From positions 372,001 through 436,000 of the forward strand of contig JADPYG010000088.1 of NCBI GenBank assembly GCA_017654735.1: 64,000 nt of DNA, written 5' to 3'. The stretch comes from Vishniacozyma victoriae (lineage: Eukaryota; Basidiomycota; Tremellomycetes; Tremellales; Bulleribasidiaceae). The translations under genes and the position numbers were made by a program. Below the pieces are notes generated by a model. That model worked only from the letters and a program-made list of their open reading frames with translations. It searched no databases and was not told where the DNA came from. Within the stretch, counting starts at the first letter, position 1; every line of letters starts with the position of its first letter. Positions 11,909 to 23,839 of this stretch are shown here, in pieces.

Positions 11909-14900
11909 ATGCCCCGCCATCCGGCATCAGCAGCTATCGAGCTCAGCAGGGTTAAATTTGGAGGAACGCCTATTGTGGTCAAGGAAGAGGATGACTGGTC
12001 TTCAGCTAGTGAGACCGAGAGCGACGTCACTGAGCCAGATGAGGATGCTTCGGAACCAGAGTATTTTCCTGGTAGGTCCTATCCCGTTTCTATATGATGT
12101 AAAAGACGAAGTTGGCTGACGAGAGAGATGCAATCAAATGGGCTCGATATCGTGATTCTCGCAAAGACAGGCCTGATGGATGTAAGGGATGGGTGAGTCA
12201 ACTGCTCAACAAGCTAGACGGACGATGCTGATGATCTAGCATTATGGCGTTATGGTACACCTCCTCTTGAATTGGAGGAAAGGAAAGTGGCTGACAATAT
12301 AGTGGACAGGATACCTCAAGTCTCCCTCTGATACCGAAGAGTTCTTTGGGTGTTTCGAACTGGACGAGAATGGACATAATCAAATGCTTTCAGAGTACGT
12401 CTGATTTGCGTACCTAATGATAAAGCTGATAAGACAGCTTCTGGAATGCTGTGGGCCGACCACTACGTAAAGGCAAGAAGGGAGAGACCCTAGAGCCAAG
12501 AGGTGTCATTGGTGAAATCATTGATCCCCCAAAAGACCTCATCAGTACGTGTGAGCCCATATTGACCATCTATTGCGCTGATCTCCAGAACGATGGATCA
12601 AGGAAGCTCGCCCTAGACGTAGCTACAAGCTATTCAAAGTCAGGATCGAAAAGGAATGGAGTATCCCTCGACAAAAGATCCTTAAACGTGATTCCGATTA
12701 CTATTACCACAGACGACTGGTCGAACGAGCAGAGAGGGAACGAGTAGCGGAAAGTGCCCTAGTCAGCTCGACCCCGAGTACACAGCAAGTTGAAGCTGGA
12801 CCTTCGACACTAGCTGCTCGAGCTGCTATACAGGACGGTCCGGTCAAATCAAACTTGTCTGGCAAAGCTGTGGTAAAAGGCAAGGAGAAAGTCAAGGAGG
12901 AAGTGAATCCGGAACTGGCAACTCTCTTCGAGGATGATGAGATTGTAGCTGTCCCATCTCCCGAGAGTACAAAGAAGAAGACAAAGAAAAACAAGAAGAA
13001 CAAGGATGCGGAAGGCAATGCTCAAACAGGAAATATGGAACCGCCCACCAAACCCGAACCTAGTGCAGGTAAAGGCAAGGAGAAGGAGAAAGAGAAAGAG
13101 AAAGAAAAGAAACGTAAACGCGACTCCGGTCTTCCTACCCAAACTCCTAGTTCGGGCCCAAGTACTAGACGTACAAGTCCCGAAAAGAAAGCCAGAACCA
13201 CCTCTCCCAAGAAACCTATACCTCCAACTCCAAAAGTCATTCCTCCAACTCCATCGAATCCAGTATCTCATAATGCCTCCCCTGGCCCATCGCGATCCGC
13301 ACCTTCTCCTACCCCGCCCACCAATCCTAGACGAGCAGGACAGGAACCTCTCTTCCTGGACTCAGCACCAAGTCCACATGATACTTTCGGAGAACCAATG
13401 CCTGGGTTCTTCGATAGTAGACCTGGCTCCGGGGTTTCTTCCGCCTCAGCGACGCAATCACAGTCGGATCCAAGAAGCAGAGTCAAGATGGAGAATCTCG
13501 ATCTAGAAACACCAAGACCAGGAAGTGCGGGCCCGTCAGAGGTAGATCATGATGTGGAAATGGAAGAAGAGACCGTCAATAATGCTCTCAACATCCTGGA
13601 AGATTCGCCGAGGTCGAGATCATCATCACCTGAACCGCTCTCGATCGCACCACTCATTTCACCCACTCTCGTGGCCGACGTTACTGGGACTAGTACCTCG
13701 CTTGTCGCAGCTGCTCTCGCTGCTGCAAATGGACGGTCATCGGTCCCAAACTCACAAAGAACTGTCGCTCCGGTCGCTCCAACGACAAACGATAAAGCGA
13801 AAAGCAAGTCTACTGTTCCCGCTGCCGAGCCCAGTAAACCGAGCAGATCACCTGTTCCTGCTCCCGAATCTGTGGTCCAACCTGTTGCTCGAGTGACTCA
13901 TATACCAACCGCACCCGTAAAAGATGCACAATCGAAAACCGCGACCAAGGATGATCAGTCGGCAGCTTTACCCACTCCGCCAAGCAAAGGGCCAGCGGTC
14001 AAGGAGGCTACATCGGCAGCCGCTCCGCCGAAGGAACAGCATATCCAGTCAATGGGCCCACTTGCCCATACCAATAAGCCTCCTACAACGTCTGATTCAA
14101 CGTCCGGAGCAGCAGCACCCGCTTCCACTACGGCTGGACCGGTCATAGCGGTGTCCAGCGAGACCGCTGCTTCGAAATCTATCGAGTCCACCGCCCCGGA
14201 GTCTACCGTCACCACTCGAGCGTCTCCCAGCCCAGTACATTCGCCTCCGATGGAAGAGCCTGTACCTACCTTCCTCAGCCCCAGGAAAGTCTCGCGATCC
14301 CCTTCGTTGCCGATGGATATCAGTTCTTCACCCATTATCCCCGCGGAAGAGCTCTCCAACCCCGAACCCGATCAGGCAATCAGTCCACCCCGTTATATAC
14401 TCAATTCGCCTGTCAAGCAGACTCAACCCCTGCCGGTCGATGCACCCAAGCCGCCTTCTCCTATCAGGATCAAGATGCCGATATCGGAACGACCGAAATA
14501 TGTCCAACCATCCCGGATCCAATACCTCAGCGATATTGTCGATCCAGAAGCCGCTGCTCGACAAGCCAAGAAAGCAGCAAAGGTCCTACCTCCACCGCCT
14601 CCGCATGCGCACCCCTCACTCCCAGATCGACCTCCCCCTGCCGTTCATCCCAGTCGTCTTCCCCTAGTCGACACCGGGAGCCGAACGCCTATGCATGCTC
14701 CTGTACAACCTAGGGGATTTGGGGCTACTCCATCTGGTCCTTCAGGTCATGGATCTAGGCAGAGTGGGCCACTCGCCGATCAGAAAGATTCCTATAGATC
14801 AAAGCCGCCTTGGGAGAAGAGGAAACATTCTGCTGATCCACTAGGTGGGCAGTCGCCCATGCGGTAAGTCCCAACTATGTGTGCTCTGATGAAAGCTGAC

Positions 14901-17236
14901 ATGATAGGAACGTACCACCAGCACCGTTAGCTATTCGGACTGATCAATGGTCAGTTCTGTTGATATTGATACATTCGCAGGGCTTACATTCAGGCGGCCA
15001 GCCCCCCACGTTCAATCATCTTATGCAGTCCCTCTACACGTTCAATCTCCATACAATGCTTATGGTGGACAGTCGCCCGCTTGGTGAGTTTACATGAACC
15101 GCGGACATGTAGACTGGGCTGACAATCTAGGACGCCAAATATACAGACGCCAGGTCTTCCTTATGGCGCAATGCCGCCCGTGATGCCCGGAAGGTCAGTC
15201 CTCTGCATTCCGCTTCTATGAGGTTACTGACGTGCAGATCACCTATGTACGGAGTTCAGCCGACTGCACCGATGTCTGTAGATCCTCGAAGTGGCGGGTG
15301 AGTCAGGAGCATCCATGCAATGTCCCAGCTGACATGTAGCGCATCTCCTGCACTCTCACTCAAATCGCCAAATCCCTCCGTCTTCGCTCAAGCTCAAGCT
15401 CAAGCTTATCCTCAGGCGATCGATCCCCGCCGAAGAGGGTCCGACCAGCCCGGTCAATCACCTCTACACACTCCAATGTCACCAGTTGCCGATTCAGGTT
15501 CTACCGGGCCCCGTCGTATCCCCCAGCTGGGACGAATCACTGCATACTTGATGTCGCCTCATATCGAGGGCGACGACAACAAGCAAATATGCCTCAATAT
15601 CATGCAGGGCGCTTTTCCTGGTCAAATGCCTGCTGGTGATCGTGTATTGAGTATGGTTCTCAACAACAAGGGAAAGACCAATGCGGTTGATATGCCAATG
15701 GATGAAGTCGATGCGACCTTGATAGGATGGCAGATGAAGTATGGGGCTAGGATGGTACAGTGGGCCAAAGTTGGTCCTGCCGGTGGATCATCAGGGGAAT
15801 GGGAGCAGTTCAAGATGAAAGCTGTTCAGAGAGAACGAGTAAGTGGTATCTTGTTCGAAACAAGCGACGACGGACTGACTTTAGGCATGGGCGACGTTCA
15901 CGGAAAATCCAGCGGCGGACAACACGGTGGTCGAACATTTCGCAATCATCATGGCTCCTGCTAAATTCGTTGAAGCGTCTATCCTCGGTCTCGGCTTGGG
16001 CCCGTGGTCAAGCGTCTCGGAAATTGGTATAGCCCTTCTAGTGATGGCTATACCCCTCGAATCATTCCCGCCGCCTATGGTACCCAACCCAGTCATGCCT
16101 GAACTTGATATGGAAGAAGATAAACCCAAGCCGGATCTTTCCATCACACGACCGCATGTGTTTGCAAGTTACGGTTTGACTCCTGAATATTTCCGCTCTC
16201 TCCGCCAAACTCGCGCTGTCCGGTACCCAGGCCAGGAAGGGCATTATGATGTCCTCCATTTCCTTATCGAGTACGAATTTAGCGTCAATGAAGTCATCCC
16301 GTATGATGAATTTCACGCCCCAGAGAACGTCCTGTTTATGAACAACAAGTTCACCAGGGCAGTCAAATCTTCGACACTTGACAAGACTGTAAATAGGAGG
16401 ACGAGGTACTTCTCCGCTGGACCGGCTCTACACCTCTTACCGTCCCAGTGGAAATTGAGGGAGATATGGGCTACTGGGGGACTGGTGACTTTTTCGCCTA
16501 CTTTTATGTTGAGACACCCAGAGAAGGTAGCGGATATCATGAGCATGGTCAGAATCGCACCGAATTGGGCTGCGTATGTTATTCCTCAATTGGTCCAATG
16601 GGTCGATGCTTCGTGGAAGATGCCTGCGTAGGTTCCTCTTCGCCCCGTCAAGCGAGGTGCTGATATTCAGGCGATGCCCAAATCCTACTCAGGCGTACCA
16701 AACCTTCACTCAAAGCCTCTTCCTCGATCGACATCTCCTTCAATTATCCGGATCGGCAGCAGCTGCAGGTGGTGGATTAGCGATTTCAACCTGCCCACCG
16801 CCAACGTCGCGTACTGAAAGATGTGCCAGGTGGTTGGATTGGTTACAGCAAGTCTCGACTTCGACCGACTATCACACCCTAGTCAAGATGTGTCACGATT
16901 TCGTCGTCTCCCGGGGTAGTAGTAAAGCGGTAGAGATAGATGAGATGGATTTAGAATTGGTCGATATTGAGAAGAAACAAATTGAGGATTTGACGAATAT
17001 GCGTAAATCACCGCATTTACTGCCATATCGACGATACATATATATTGGCGAAGTGAGCCTACAGAAGGAAAAGAAGGAGAGGTTTGGTGCAGGGGTAAGT
17101 TCCTCCTTGATCCGTGATAACCCTCGCTGATGTTCAGATTGAATATGTAGACCCTGATAGCTTTGCTGCTATTTTCAGCGGGGTAGGTCTGAAGTCTAGA
17201 ACATGCGAAACATCAGCTGACTTTTAGGCTATCTAG
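11909..17236 (+). CDS. Large chromodomain-like protein
   Basis: Roughly 1,500 residues from more than a dozen exons. Exons 1-4 build a chromodomain-like fold: EYFPDAIKWARYRDSR, then YGVMWTGYLKSPSDTEEFF, then a C-terminal helix SDFWNAVGRP. The usual TWEP is replaced, so histone-mark binding is not certain. A basic segment KRWIKEARPRRSYKLFKVRI follows. Next is a very long low-complexity region rich in S, P, K and E (12,855-15,500), with KKKTKKNKKNK and repeated TPPTNP/PSPTPP runs. The C-terminal 550 residues (15,520-17,236) are ordered and unbroken by low complexity: RITAYLMSPHIEGDDNKQIC, VEHFAIIMAPAKFVEASILG, HVFASYGLTPEYFRSLRQTR, IAPNWAAYVIPQLVQWVDAS. I do not recognise that block. The architecture suggests a heterochromatin or silencing factor, by inference; a Polycomb-associated chromodomain protein known in Cryptococcus is one possibility. 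The last exon codes only for AI before the stop. Confidence 0.72.
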
Positions 17237-17657
17237 ACTTGCCTGCCAGATGTCCAGATCCAGGAAGGTGGGAATGCTAGTCTGGAACTAGGATGGAAGA
17301 AATGTTGTACATGTAGTATAGACCATTGTATCGGCCTCGATGTGCTGTATGGAGCTGTCACCTATGTACTGGTACTTTACTCGACAAATACTCATGTGCT
17401 GGTGGACCGGACAAACCCGGCGGCTACTTGTTATGACGTTGCACTGTGTGGTGACGAATGTCTCAATCTCTTACCATATTTCACTTTAGTCTTATACATC
17501 TCATACATCCCATTGTTTGGGTCACTAGTCACACGTCTCGGTCCAGACACTGGTGTCAATAGTCTTGTCAATTTGTACAAGTTCCTACGATACAACGACG
17601 AACCCAGGCGACGTTGGACGACACGTATCTTGTCTTGTTCACACTAGTCAAAACGCG
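17237..17657 (+). promoter_or_regulatory. Leader and promoter of the DGAT2 gene
   Basis: No separate gene is supported. A 101-codon open frame (17,342-17,647) ends 11 bp before the DGAT2 ATG. It could act as an upstream reading frame if transcription starts far upstream, but it has no recognisable protein features. Confidence 0.35.
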
Positions 17658-19543
17658 ATGTCACGTAGCAACTCCGACAACTTTGGGGATATCGCTGCAG
17701 AACTTCCAAGACCGAACAAAGTCCCAACCGAGGATGAACAGCTCGAAAAGAGGGATCTCAATACAACCGGCTTACCGGAGGGAGTACGCGATGATGAGAG
17801 GGAGATAGAAAAGGAAGCTACTAGTGGACACCATGATACTATCGCTTCTACCACTAGGAAGCGTAGGAGTAAGGGCACTGAGACGCCTGAACATTTGGGG
17901 GATGGGGAGGATGAGAAAATGAAATCGTTATCATTTAGGGATAGACTGAGGAGTCCGTTGGGGAGCGGGTTGAAGCTTGATGAGTTGAGGGAGACTATCT
18001 CGAACGGTGTTGAGATCCAGTACGTCCTCCTTGCTGTTTCCTCGAGGGAAGAATACAGAAGGGATGAATACTGATAGCTAGATTCGCACCACTGAAAATC
18101 CCCCGTCATCGTCGACTCCAGACAGCGGCCGTAGCTCTCTGGGCACTCCTACTCCCAATTTGCTTGTTCGTATTCTTGATGATCTGCTCCTTCCCTCGAA
18201 TGTGGTTCTTGATCGTACCCTATGTCACTTGGGTCATATTTGATAAAGCCCACTTGAGGGGCGGAAGGCCAAAACAATGGGCTAGGAGACATCCCATTTG
18301 GAAGTACTTTGCTCGTATGTCTCCAGTCTGCCTCGTTGACATCACTGATATTCAGAGTATTACCCTTGTAGTATCGTTAAGGTAGGCTTGGACGGGTAGC
18401 AGCGATCAAAGCTGAACAATAGGAAGCGGATTTACCGCCTGATAGGCCTTATCTGTTCGGTTACCATCCGCATGGGATCATTGGAATGTAAGCTGGATAC
18501 TCCAGTTCGTACATGTGCTCAAGCCGACAAACAGGGGGGCTTTCGCAACTTTCGCAACCGAAGGAACCGGTTTCTCAGACTACTTCCCCGGTATCCTACC
18601 ACATCTTCTCACCCTTGGTAAGCTACCCCCCATGGAATTAGCTCAAAGCTAATGTCCAGATTCGAACTTCAAAATCCCATTCTACAGAGACCTAATGATG
18701 CTTCACGGCGTAGCCTCCGTATCAAAGGGATCATGCCATAATATCCTCTCCCAAGGTCCTGGAAACGCTATCACGATCGTAGTAGGCGGGGCTGCTGAAA
18801 GTCTGTCGGCGCATCCGGGAACGGCGGATCTGACTCTGAAAAAGAGGTTTGGGTTTATCAAGATGGCAATTAGGGCTGGAGCGGATTTGGTACCCGTCTT
18901 TTCATTCGGCGAGAATGATGTGAGTTTTTCTCACCCATCTTTTGGACTGCACTTACGAGTAGATTTGGGGTCAATTGTTCGTTTGGAGCTCTGTGGTACT
19001 GAGGGAAGCTGACGGGCAGGGCAAATGAAAAGGGATCTCTGGTTTACAAAATCCAGAAGAACTTCCAGAACGTTTTCGGTTTCACACTACCTCTATTCTA
19101 TGGTCGAGGGTAAGCTCCCTCTAACAAATTTGTGAACACAGCTGACGCCCAGCTTGTTCAATTGTACGTCTTTTGCTAGCTGATTGAGGATACGAGCACT
19201 TACAGGCTCTCTAGACAGTTATGGGTTTATGGTAAGCTGACTCAGTTCTTCCCATGCTGGGCTGACGATCCAGCCATTCCGACATCCAATCGTTTCTGTC
19301 GGTACGTACCCAATCTCGCTCGCGGGCTAAGTCTGACCAACAGTTGGCCGACCGATCCACGTCAGGAAAGACTCCAACCCCTCAGACGAGCACGTCCAGG
19401 AACTACAGTCCCTATATATCGAAGAGCTCATGAGGTAAGATGAGTTCCACATTCGCTGGTCAAGCTGATAAAGCAGGATTTGGGATCGGTACAAGGATTT
19501 GTACGCTCAGAACCGTACTAAGGAATTGACCCTCGTCGAATAG
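17658..19543 (+). CDS. DGA1: Diacylglycerol acyltransferase, DGAT2 family
   Basis: Transfers a fatty acyl group from acyl-CoA to diacylglycerol to form triacylglycerol at the ER and lipid droplets. The N-terminal 120 residues are charged and disordered. A hydrophobic hairpin follows (LWALLLPICLFVFLMICSF, then WFLIVPYVTWVIFD). The catalytic HPHG lies in YLFGYHPHGIIGM. Downstream landmarks are FSDYFPGILPHLLTLDSNFK, PFYRDLMMLHGVASVSKGS, VVGGAAESLSAHPGTADLTL, GFIKMAIRAGADLVPVFSFG and RPIHVRK. The protein ends KDLYAQNRTKELTLVE. Around ten short introns. The stop is 82 bp from the stop of the opposing Atg22 gene. Assignment to the family is firm; other DGAT2 relatives such as monoacylglycerol acyltransferases share the motif. 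Confidence 0.93.
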
Positions 19544-19625
19544 ATTTCCAATAGGACAATGTCAAGTGTTGTACCCTTTCGGCTTATGCATAGACGTCTC
19601 ATATATATACAACAGCAACATAATC

Positions 19626-21658
19626 TCATAGTTCCGGAAATCGAGTTCCCCTCGTCTTGATATTGGACCATTCAATAGCCTCCTCCTTTCCTCTTTTGGC
19701 TCTGACCCTCAGGAGGACCGGAACCGGCACTGCAAGCATGATGAGGAGAAAGATGAATCCGTTTCGGATATTTCCAGTCATGTCGGAAATGAGACCGACG
19801 ATGGCTGGTCCCACGAATGAAGCTGATTTATCGGTCAGGGCGAATAATGAGAAGAATGATGATTCGTGGTTCTGGGCATCAGTTACTGGTGATTCACAAT
19901 GAAACGAAGGCATACAGGTGGGATGAGTTCAGCATATACAGCTCGACTATAACTCTGGAATGGACCGTATAGCTAGACATAAGCTCATGCCTATTGACCT
20001 GTTGGAGAAGCTTACCATTCCAAACCAGGTCGCCGCAACATACATCTCCCCCTCAGTCCTTAATCCTCCAAAAGGTAGGACCAGGCCGATACAGGCATAT
20101 ATCGGGATGACCTCTGCGAGCAGTATGACCCATAACAATAATTTCTGATTCGAGATTGCTAATCTCTTTTGGACTTTTGGAGCGAGGATGGAAGAGATGA
20201 CTGCTGCTAGTTGAACTAGAACGCCGATGATGATGATTTTCGATGGACTCATTTTGAGGGTTGAGGAAGCGTAGAGAATCGCTGTATATGTCGTCGTGTG
20301 GAATCCTGATATAAGCTATCATACGTCGTCTACCCAAGGACCTAATGGATTGTCATCTGGTGAAGAGATGACATACCGTCCGAGAGGAAGATCCAAGCTA
20401 AGAGAAAGGTGAACAGATTAGGTAATTGCCTAATCTCACTAGGCTTTATCATTCCCCCAACCCTCTTCCAGCCTTGACCTAATCCAATACTACTCCGGCC
20501 ATGGTCAGACGATTTAGTTTTCGAGCCACCTGGTAGACCTCGCCATGCTGGAATTGTGAATACCGCCCACCAGATGGCACTAACGCCAACGGCTAACCTC
20601 AACGAGGATGTGGTCCCGCCCATCAAAGTCACTGGGATAATGAGGAGTGCTAGGACCGATACACCCGACAAGAACCCCAGGGCAGTGGCTATTGATGATA
20701 TCCTAGAAGTAGTGATAGATAGTAGAGCGTGGTAATGCGCATGAGCCGTATCCGTATTAGGTGATATGGGAGTATCGGCGAGTTCGGCAGTCGAGATAGC
20801 TGATATGACAGAGGCAGCTACTTCTGGGATTGGAGAGGGTAATAATCGTCTACCCTCATCTTGTTCGATATCGAGGCTCGTTCTAGAGATCACTAATTCG
20901 AGATCGGATCCGTCCTCCGCTTCCGGGAGGGCGAGGAACGCAGCTTGAACAGCTGGATCTTCCCTTGCTAAGCCTGGTAGAAAGGCGTTTGCACATACGA
21001 TACTGGTTCCGTACGCTGCATTTCCGATGATTGTAATGAGAGCGGTAAGGATGGGGCTGAAGGGATGTGGGGAAGAGGGAACGATTAAGATGAGGGAACA
21101 GGTTATTGATCCGGTGTATGCCGCAATGACCAGGAGACGTTTACGCCAGTGTGCTGTCTGTCAACTAATTTTGTTTCAAGTATGGAAGAATGGCTTACAA
21201 GAGTCCGCCAGTGGGCCGAGAGAGACAATACAGAGTACTTGTGCAAGCACAGCAATGGATTTGACATACATGCTATCCTTCGTCAGCTCTTCAGTCTGAA
21301 GCGGTAGTGAGCCAATAGCTCACCTGAAGGAAGCAGTATCCACCCATATACCCAAGATCCGAGCTTCACATCTCCCTCCATCCATCTGTTCATCGCCTAC
21401 ATCCTCGCATCGCATCGAGTGATCAGGCGAGAAATACCCGATATCCCTAGCCATTTCTACCTATCAGCTCAAGGACCGCCAAGATCGATCTAGCTTACTC
21501 TCGAGGGTGATCGGTAGAAAGATAGCCTAGCATCAGCTGGTGAACATTTGTAGTCCAGGTCAGCTTACGATACCAACTGCCGAAAACACCTCTGCAGCGA
21601 AAGCGTAAGAGTACCAAGCCCTCACATGGGACTTTGAGTGCGCCATAGCCTCACTCAT
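19626..21658 (-). CDS. ATG22: Autophagy-related protein 22-like vacuolar transporter
   Basis: Multi-pass membrane protein of the Atg22 family (MFS fold), which in yeast exports amino acids from the vacuole after autophagic breakdown. The start is at MSEAMAHSKSHVRAWYSYAF, matching the family opening where an aromatic-rich helix follows a short cytosolic tail. Successive membrane segments include LLVIAAYTGSITCSLILIVP, IGNAAYGTSIVCANAFLPGL, LGFLSGVSVLALLIIPVTLM, LRLAVGVSAIWWAVFTIPAW, NLFTFLLAWIFLSDG and GFIFLLIMLAVPVPVLLRVR. An acidic cytosolic loop with EQDEGRRLLPSP lies in the middle. The C-terminal part carries ESSFFSLFALTDKSASFVGP, typical of Atg22. Divergent from a PQ-loop gene (266 bp), so both vacuole-type proteins may share regulation. 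Confidence 0.88.
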
Positions 21659-21924
21659 CTTGCTTCCAAGTATTCTGCGAATGTCCCAAAATATCGAAGC
21701 ATGATTGACAGTATTTCCTGACTCTACCTTCTGGCCGTGACTTCCATTCCCGATAGTAAGCAAGTGGATGGGTGAAGTATGAAGAAACGGAGGATGGTGG
21801 ATCAATTGACCGGCTTACCGGCTTCCGCTTGGACCACCTCCACCTTACATCTCCCCCTGTTGTACCCCTTCCTCCGTCGCTACACAACGACTCAGAACCC
21901 CAGCAGAGCATCGATCTCGTAAAG

Positions 21925-23218
21925 ATGAGCATGCTCACTCTCGATAAATTGCCTTCTGGGGCAGCATGCCCCGATGTATGTCTATCTTGCCGGTCAAGCT
22001 GATTGTAGGGGTATGACGTTCCGACACTGGTCTTGTCACTTGGACTATGTGCGGGTCTCATTATTAGCTATCTCCCACAGGTGAGCTGAGACTGAATCGG
22101 GGTGATACCTCATCTTCGTCCGGACCGTAGTCAACTGACTGGACAGCACCTTCGTATCATTCGAGCTGGCACATCAGAAGGCTTCTCTCCGGTAAGCTAC
22201 TGACATACGACGCCAGTCACCAGCTGATGATCAGTGGTACCTCCTCTTAGGCGCAACGTCGTCTGCTTCTGGTATGCTCAATCTCCTAATCTTCACATGG
22301 CCAGCAATGAGGTGCTGTCGGGACGTCGTAAGTCATCCGAACATGCTCAGCTGACGTGTAGTCTGGCATGAGCTGTTTTGCTCGACTACTAGGTTTCGTC
22401 CAAGTCACTCTCCAATGGCTTCTCTTCTCTATCATGTAGGTCAAACCCTGCGACATTTGCTCATGTCCAGTCTGGTGCTATACATGGTCTACTTCCCGAA
22501 ACACCTCAAATATCAGAGGGTCTTGCCTCTTGGGACGCCGCCGACGGGATATGGAGCTCTAGCAGCTGAGCATCAACACTCTGATCCGGCGGATACGAGG
22601 AGTATCGTGGAAGAAAGGATCAACGGGTATCGCCGAGAAGTTCAGACTAGTATCGGTACCACTCCCGAGTGGAGGCTTGCAGTCACTCTTGCTTGGGTTG
22701 TCGCTATCCACCTGTACGTCCGCGTCTAAGTCTATCGTGGGCCGGAGCTAATCCCACAGATCCCTCCTATCACTTCTAGTCCTCAGTTCACTGGTCCAGC
22801 AGACACCATCGGTCGTATCCCTCCAACAACTCGCTATATTCCTCGGTGTATCCGGAACTATCCTTGCTATCCTCCAATACGCTCCTCAGATATACAAGAC
22901 ATACCATGCTGGTCTTGTCGGAGCTCTCAGCCTGGGCACAATGGCAATTCAAGTACCTGGAAGTGTCTTGTTCGTGATCAGTATCGCTATCCGGCCGGGA
23001 ACAAATTGGACTAGCTGGATCCCATACGCAGTCACTGGAGCTATGCAGGGCGGGCTCCTGGTATGTGACGACCTCCTAGACGATCGGGACGCGCTGATGT
23101 CCAGGTGATCTGTATAGCCTGGAAAAGACGGCAGAAGCAACTGGGAGTAGACGATTTTGGTAATCCACTTTCGACTCAAAATGGGGAGTCAGAACCGCTC
23201 TTGACCAACGGGCAATGA
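21925..23218 (+). CDS. PQ-loop repeat membrane protein
   Basis: About 330 residues with seven predicted membrane spans and two PQ-loop repeats: LIISYLPQHLRIIRAGTSEG in the first half and ILQYAPQIYKTYHAGLVGAL in the second. The family includes cystinosin and cationic amino-acid exporters of the vacuole/lysosome. Further spans are FARLLGFVQVTLQWLLFSIM and WIPYAVTGAMQGGLLVICIA. The C-terminal tail is hydrophilic and ends ESEPLLTNGQ, containing an acidic dileucine-like EPLL sorting signal that would suit vacuolar delivery. At least seven short introns. The head-to-head partner is an Atg22-like transporter. The substrate cannot be told from sequence. An in-frame upstream ATG at 21,772 is possible but less likely. 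Confidence 0.8.
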
Positions 23219-23839
23219 GTCATAACGTGTACCTGATTACGTTCTGTAAAGCGTCTCAATAGATGGACATGTATATTATTCTCTGACCACCCCCGAACCT
23301 GTTCTTCTGTACCTTCACCTCGACACCATGTACCTTTTAATTGTCGTGAAGAATACACTCCAGTATAATAACGCGTCGACGCGTCTAATGTAATGGTAAA
23401 TCGAGTACCCTCTTTTAATAAGTACCCTAACCCGGTTCCTGACTTAGTCAAAGTTAGAGTTGTTGCTCGTACTCTTTTCGACTGCGGTTATAGTGGGTAC
23501 CTAGGCAAGTATATGCACAGGCGAGAGAGATGGAGCTTATTAGTAATGGAGGTATTGATTATACTTTACATACACTGACCACTATTCAACAATTAGTAGG
23601 AACTCCACTGGACGGGAACGACGGAACGTAGTGACGAGGTGAAACCGAAGATACAAGACTCAAAGTCGCATCGACCAGGGCAGGATCCCGGTCGGCCTAA
23701 TTGTTAGAATTGAGGTGGAGTCATCAGTAGGGATTGGTATATGAACCAAGCTCGCAGTCAACACTTCGATACTCTTGGTACCATTCTCCCTCTTTAACGC
23801 TCTTCACGCTTTCCACTACTACATCTCCATATCCGAATC
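23219..23839. other. Intergenic region with paired MluI/MCB palindrome
   Basis: No gene is recognised in 621 bp. The most notable element is a 14-bp perfect palindrome at 23,372-23,385; see the separate entry. The rest shows no repeat or RNA gene that I can identify. Confidence 0.45.
23372..23385. promoter_or_regulatory. Palindrome with two ACGCGT boxes
   Basis: ACGCGTCGACGCGT is a perfect 14-bp palindrome made of two ACGCGT hexamers. ACGCGT is the MluI cell-cycle box bound by MBF-type (Mbp1/Swi6) regulators in fungi. It lies 155 bp after the PQ-loop stop and 455 bp before the proline-rich gene at 23,840, which is on the same strand. Binding here is inference. Confidence 0.4.

Noticed and set aside
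12855..14867. Stand-alone 670-residue basic/proline-rich gene
   Set aside because: Upstream exons splice into the same frame (RERVAESALVSSTP and onward) and downstream exons continue it; it is the middle of the chromodomain-like gene.
17342..17647. 101-codon frame just before the DGAT2 ATG
   Set aside because: No motif; likely a chance frame in the leader. Could matter only as an upstream reading frame.
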